Assembly: GCA_947683625.1 (NCBI GenBank)
Contig: CANTUR010000002.1
Location: 8,836,501-8,900,500, forward strand
Source: Mallotus nudiflorus
Lineage: Eukaryota > Streptophyta > Magnoliopsida > Malpighiales > Euphorbiaceae
DNA length: 64,000 nucleotides
Direction: 5' to 3'
Shown here: positions 63,557 through 64,000 of the stretch, piece after piece
Layout of the letters: each line of letters begins with the position of its first letter
How positions within the stretch are numbered: the stretch's first letter is position 1
Made by a program: the position numbers and the translations under genes
Notes under the pieces: model-generated
What the model was told of the DNA's origin: nothing
Databases searched by the model: none
The model's input: only the letters and a program-made list of their open reading frames with translations

Positions 63557-63571
63557 AGCTCTGATACCAAA
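63557..63571 (-). other. Primer-binding site of element E (initiator Met-tRNA type)
   Basis: The minus strand reads ATTTGGTATCAGAGCTTC immediately after the LTR end. TGGTATCAGAGC is the standard site complementary to initiator methionine tRNA. Confidence 0.9.
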
Positions 63572-64000
63572 TGATATGGAACCTCCAAGAATAAGCTTGA
63601 GAACCCCTTTATGTATTCGAACGCCCAAAGCATTAACTTGAAAACCCCAATAGTCAATTCAACAACAACCTCTAAGAATGGTTAGAAATCAGATTACTTA
63701 GATGATCAAAGAATTAGAATAAAGAAAACTCGTTTCTAAATTCCAATTTCAAAACACTCCACAAGAAGATGATCAATCTACTTGAATGTTCCTTAAAGCA
63801 TGTATTCTACACAAGAACACAAAGATAAAAGTAAAACAACCTTTAGGTTTTAAAACTTTAATTATGAATAATAAAATTCGTCCAAGGCATATATATATAG
63901 CCTTTACAAGGTTTTCCTTAGTGAGTAAGGAAAACTAATAACCCTAATCACAAAAAAAGGAAATTAATCTAATCAGACCTCAAATAGGAATTTTGACATA
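63572..64000 (-). mobile_element. Element E 5' LTR, cut by the window end
   Basis: Begins TGATATGGAACCTCC and matches 57089-57517. On the element's strand this is the 3' part of the 5' LTR; the promoter-bearing remainder and the outer target duplication lie outside the window. The stretch CAAGGCATATATATATAGCC (about 63883) may be the TATA box region. Confidence 0.85.

Noticed and set aside
63557..63571. tRNA-like sequence GGTATCAGAGC
   Set aside because: It is the retrotransposon primer-binding site, only about 12 bases complementary to a tRNA end; no cloverleaf around it.

Overview
The window is a piece of an AT-rich nuclear plant chromosome, most likely from a woody eudicot. The main evidence is a nine-exon plant-specific PH-RCC1-FYVE-BRX (PRAF-type) gene with GT-AG introns, set among plant lineages of LTR retrotransposons (Athila/Tat-like and chromovirus Ty3/Gypsy), plant LINEs, MITEs and long TA microsatellites. 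The family impression from the protein (possibly Malpighiales) is inference only.

Layout. 1-2030: the 3' end of a plus-strand Athila/Tat-like element with its 3' LTR. 2121-2998: a broken multi-exon gene resembling the plant mobile domain family (minus). 4391-15497: the only convincing cellular gene, PRAF-type, on the minus strand. Its presumed leader and promoter run to about 16.1 kb and hold short upstream ORFs. 16.1-29.5 kb: gene-free, AT-rich DNA with a 262-bp tandem repeat, RNase H and LTR scraps, a 2.1-kb foldback transposon nested in a MITE, and a probable solo LTR. 29.5-34.4 kb: a decayed LINE (minus) split by a 1.5-kb insert that carries 193-bp tandem repeats.

34.7-64.0 kb is one nested stack of transposons. 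A second LINE (G, minus) is cut at 35.97/56.88 kb by an LTR (D). D is cut at 36.6/56.0 kb by a non-autonomous Athila/Tat-like element (B, minus). B's 3' LTR is itself cut by a 3.2-kb LTR-like insert (C) and by an 11-kb Athila-type element (A, minus) that has gag, pol and a third ORF in the env position. The same LINE is cut again at 57089 by a young chromovirus-like Gypsy element (E, minus). E is nearly complete but carries five in-frame stops, and its 5' LTR runs off the window end.

The PRAF protein is expected to bind phosphoinositides through its PH and FYVE domains, to act through its RCC1 propeller, and to bind partners through its BRX domain. The transposons are parasites of the locus. 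I see no operons, CRISPR arrays, tRNA or rRNA genes, and no clearly new biological system. The most unusual items are the depth of the nested stack, the hierarchical foldback element, and the LTR and polypurine motifs shared between element families.
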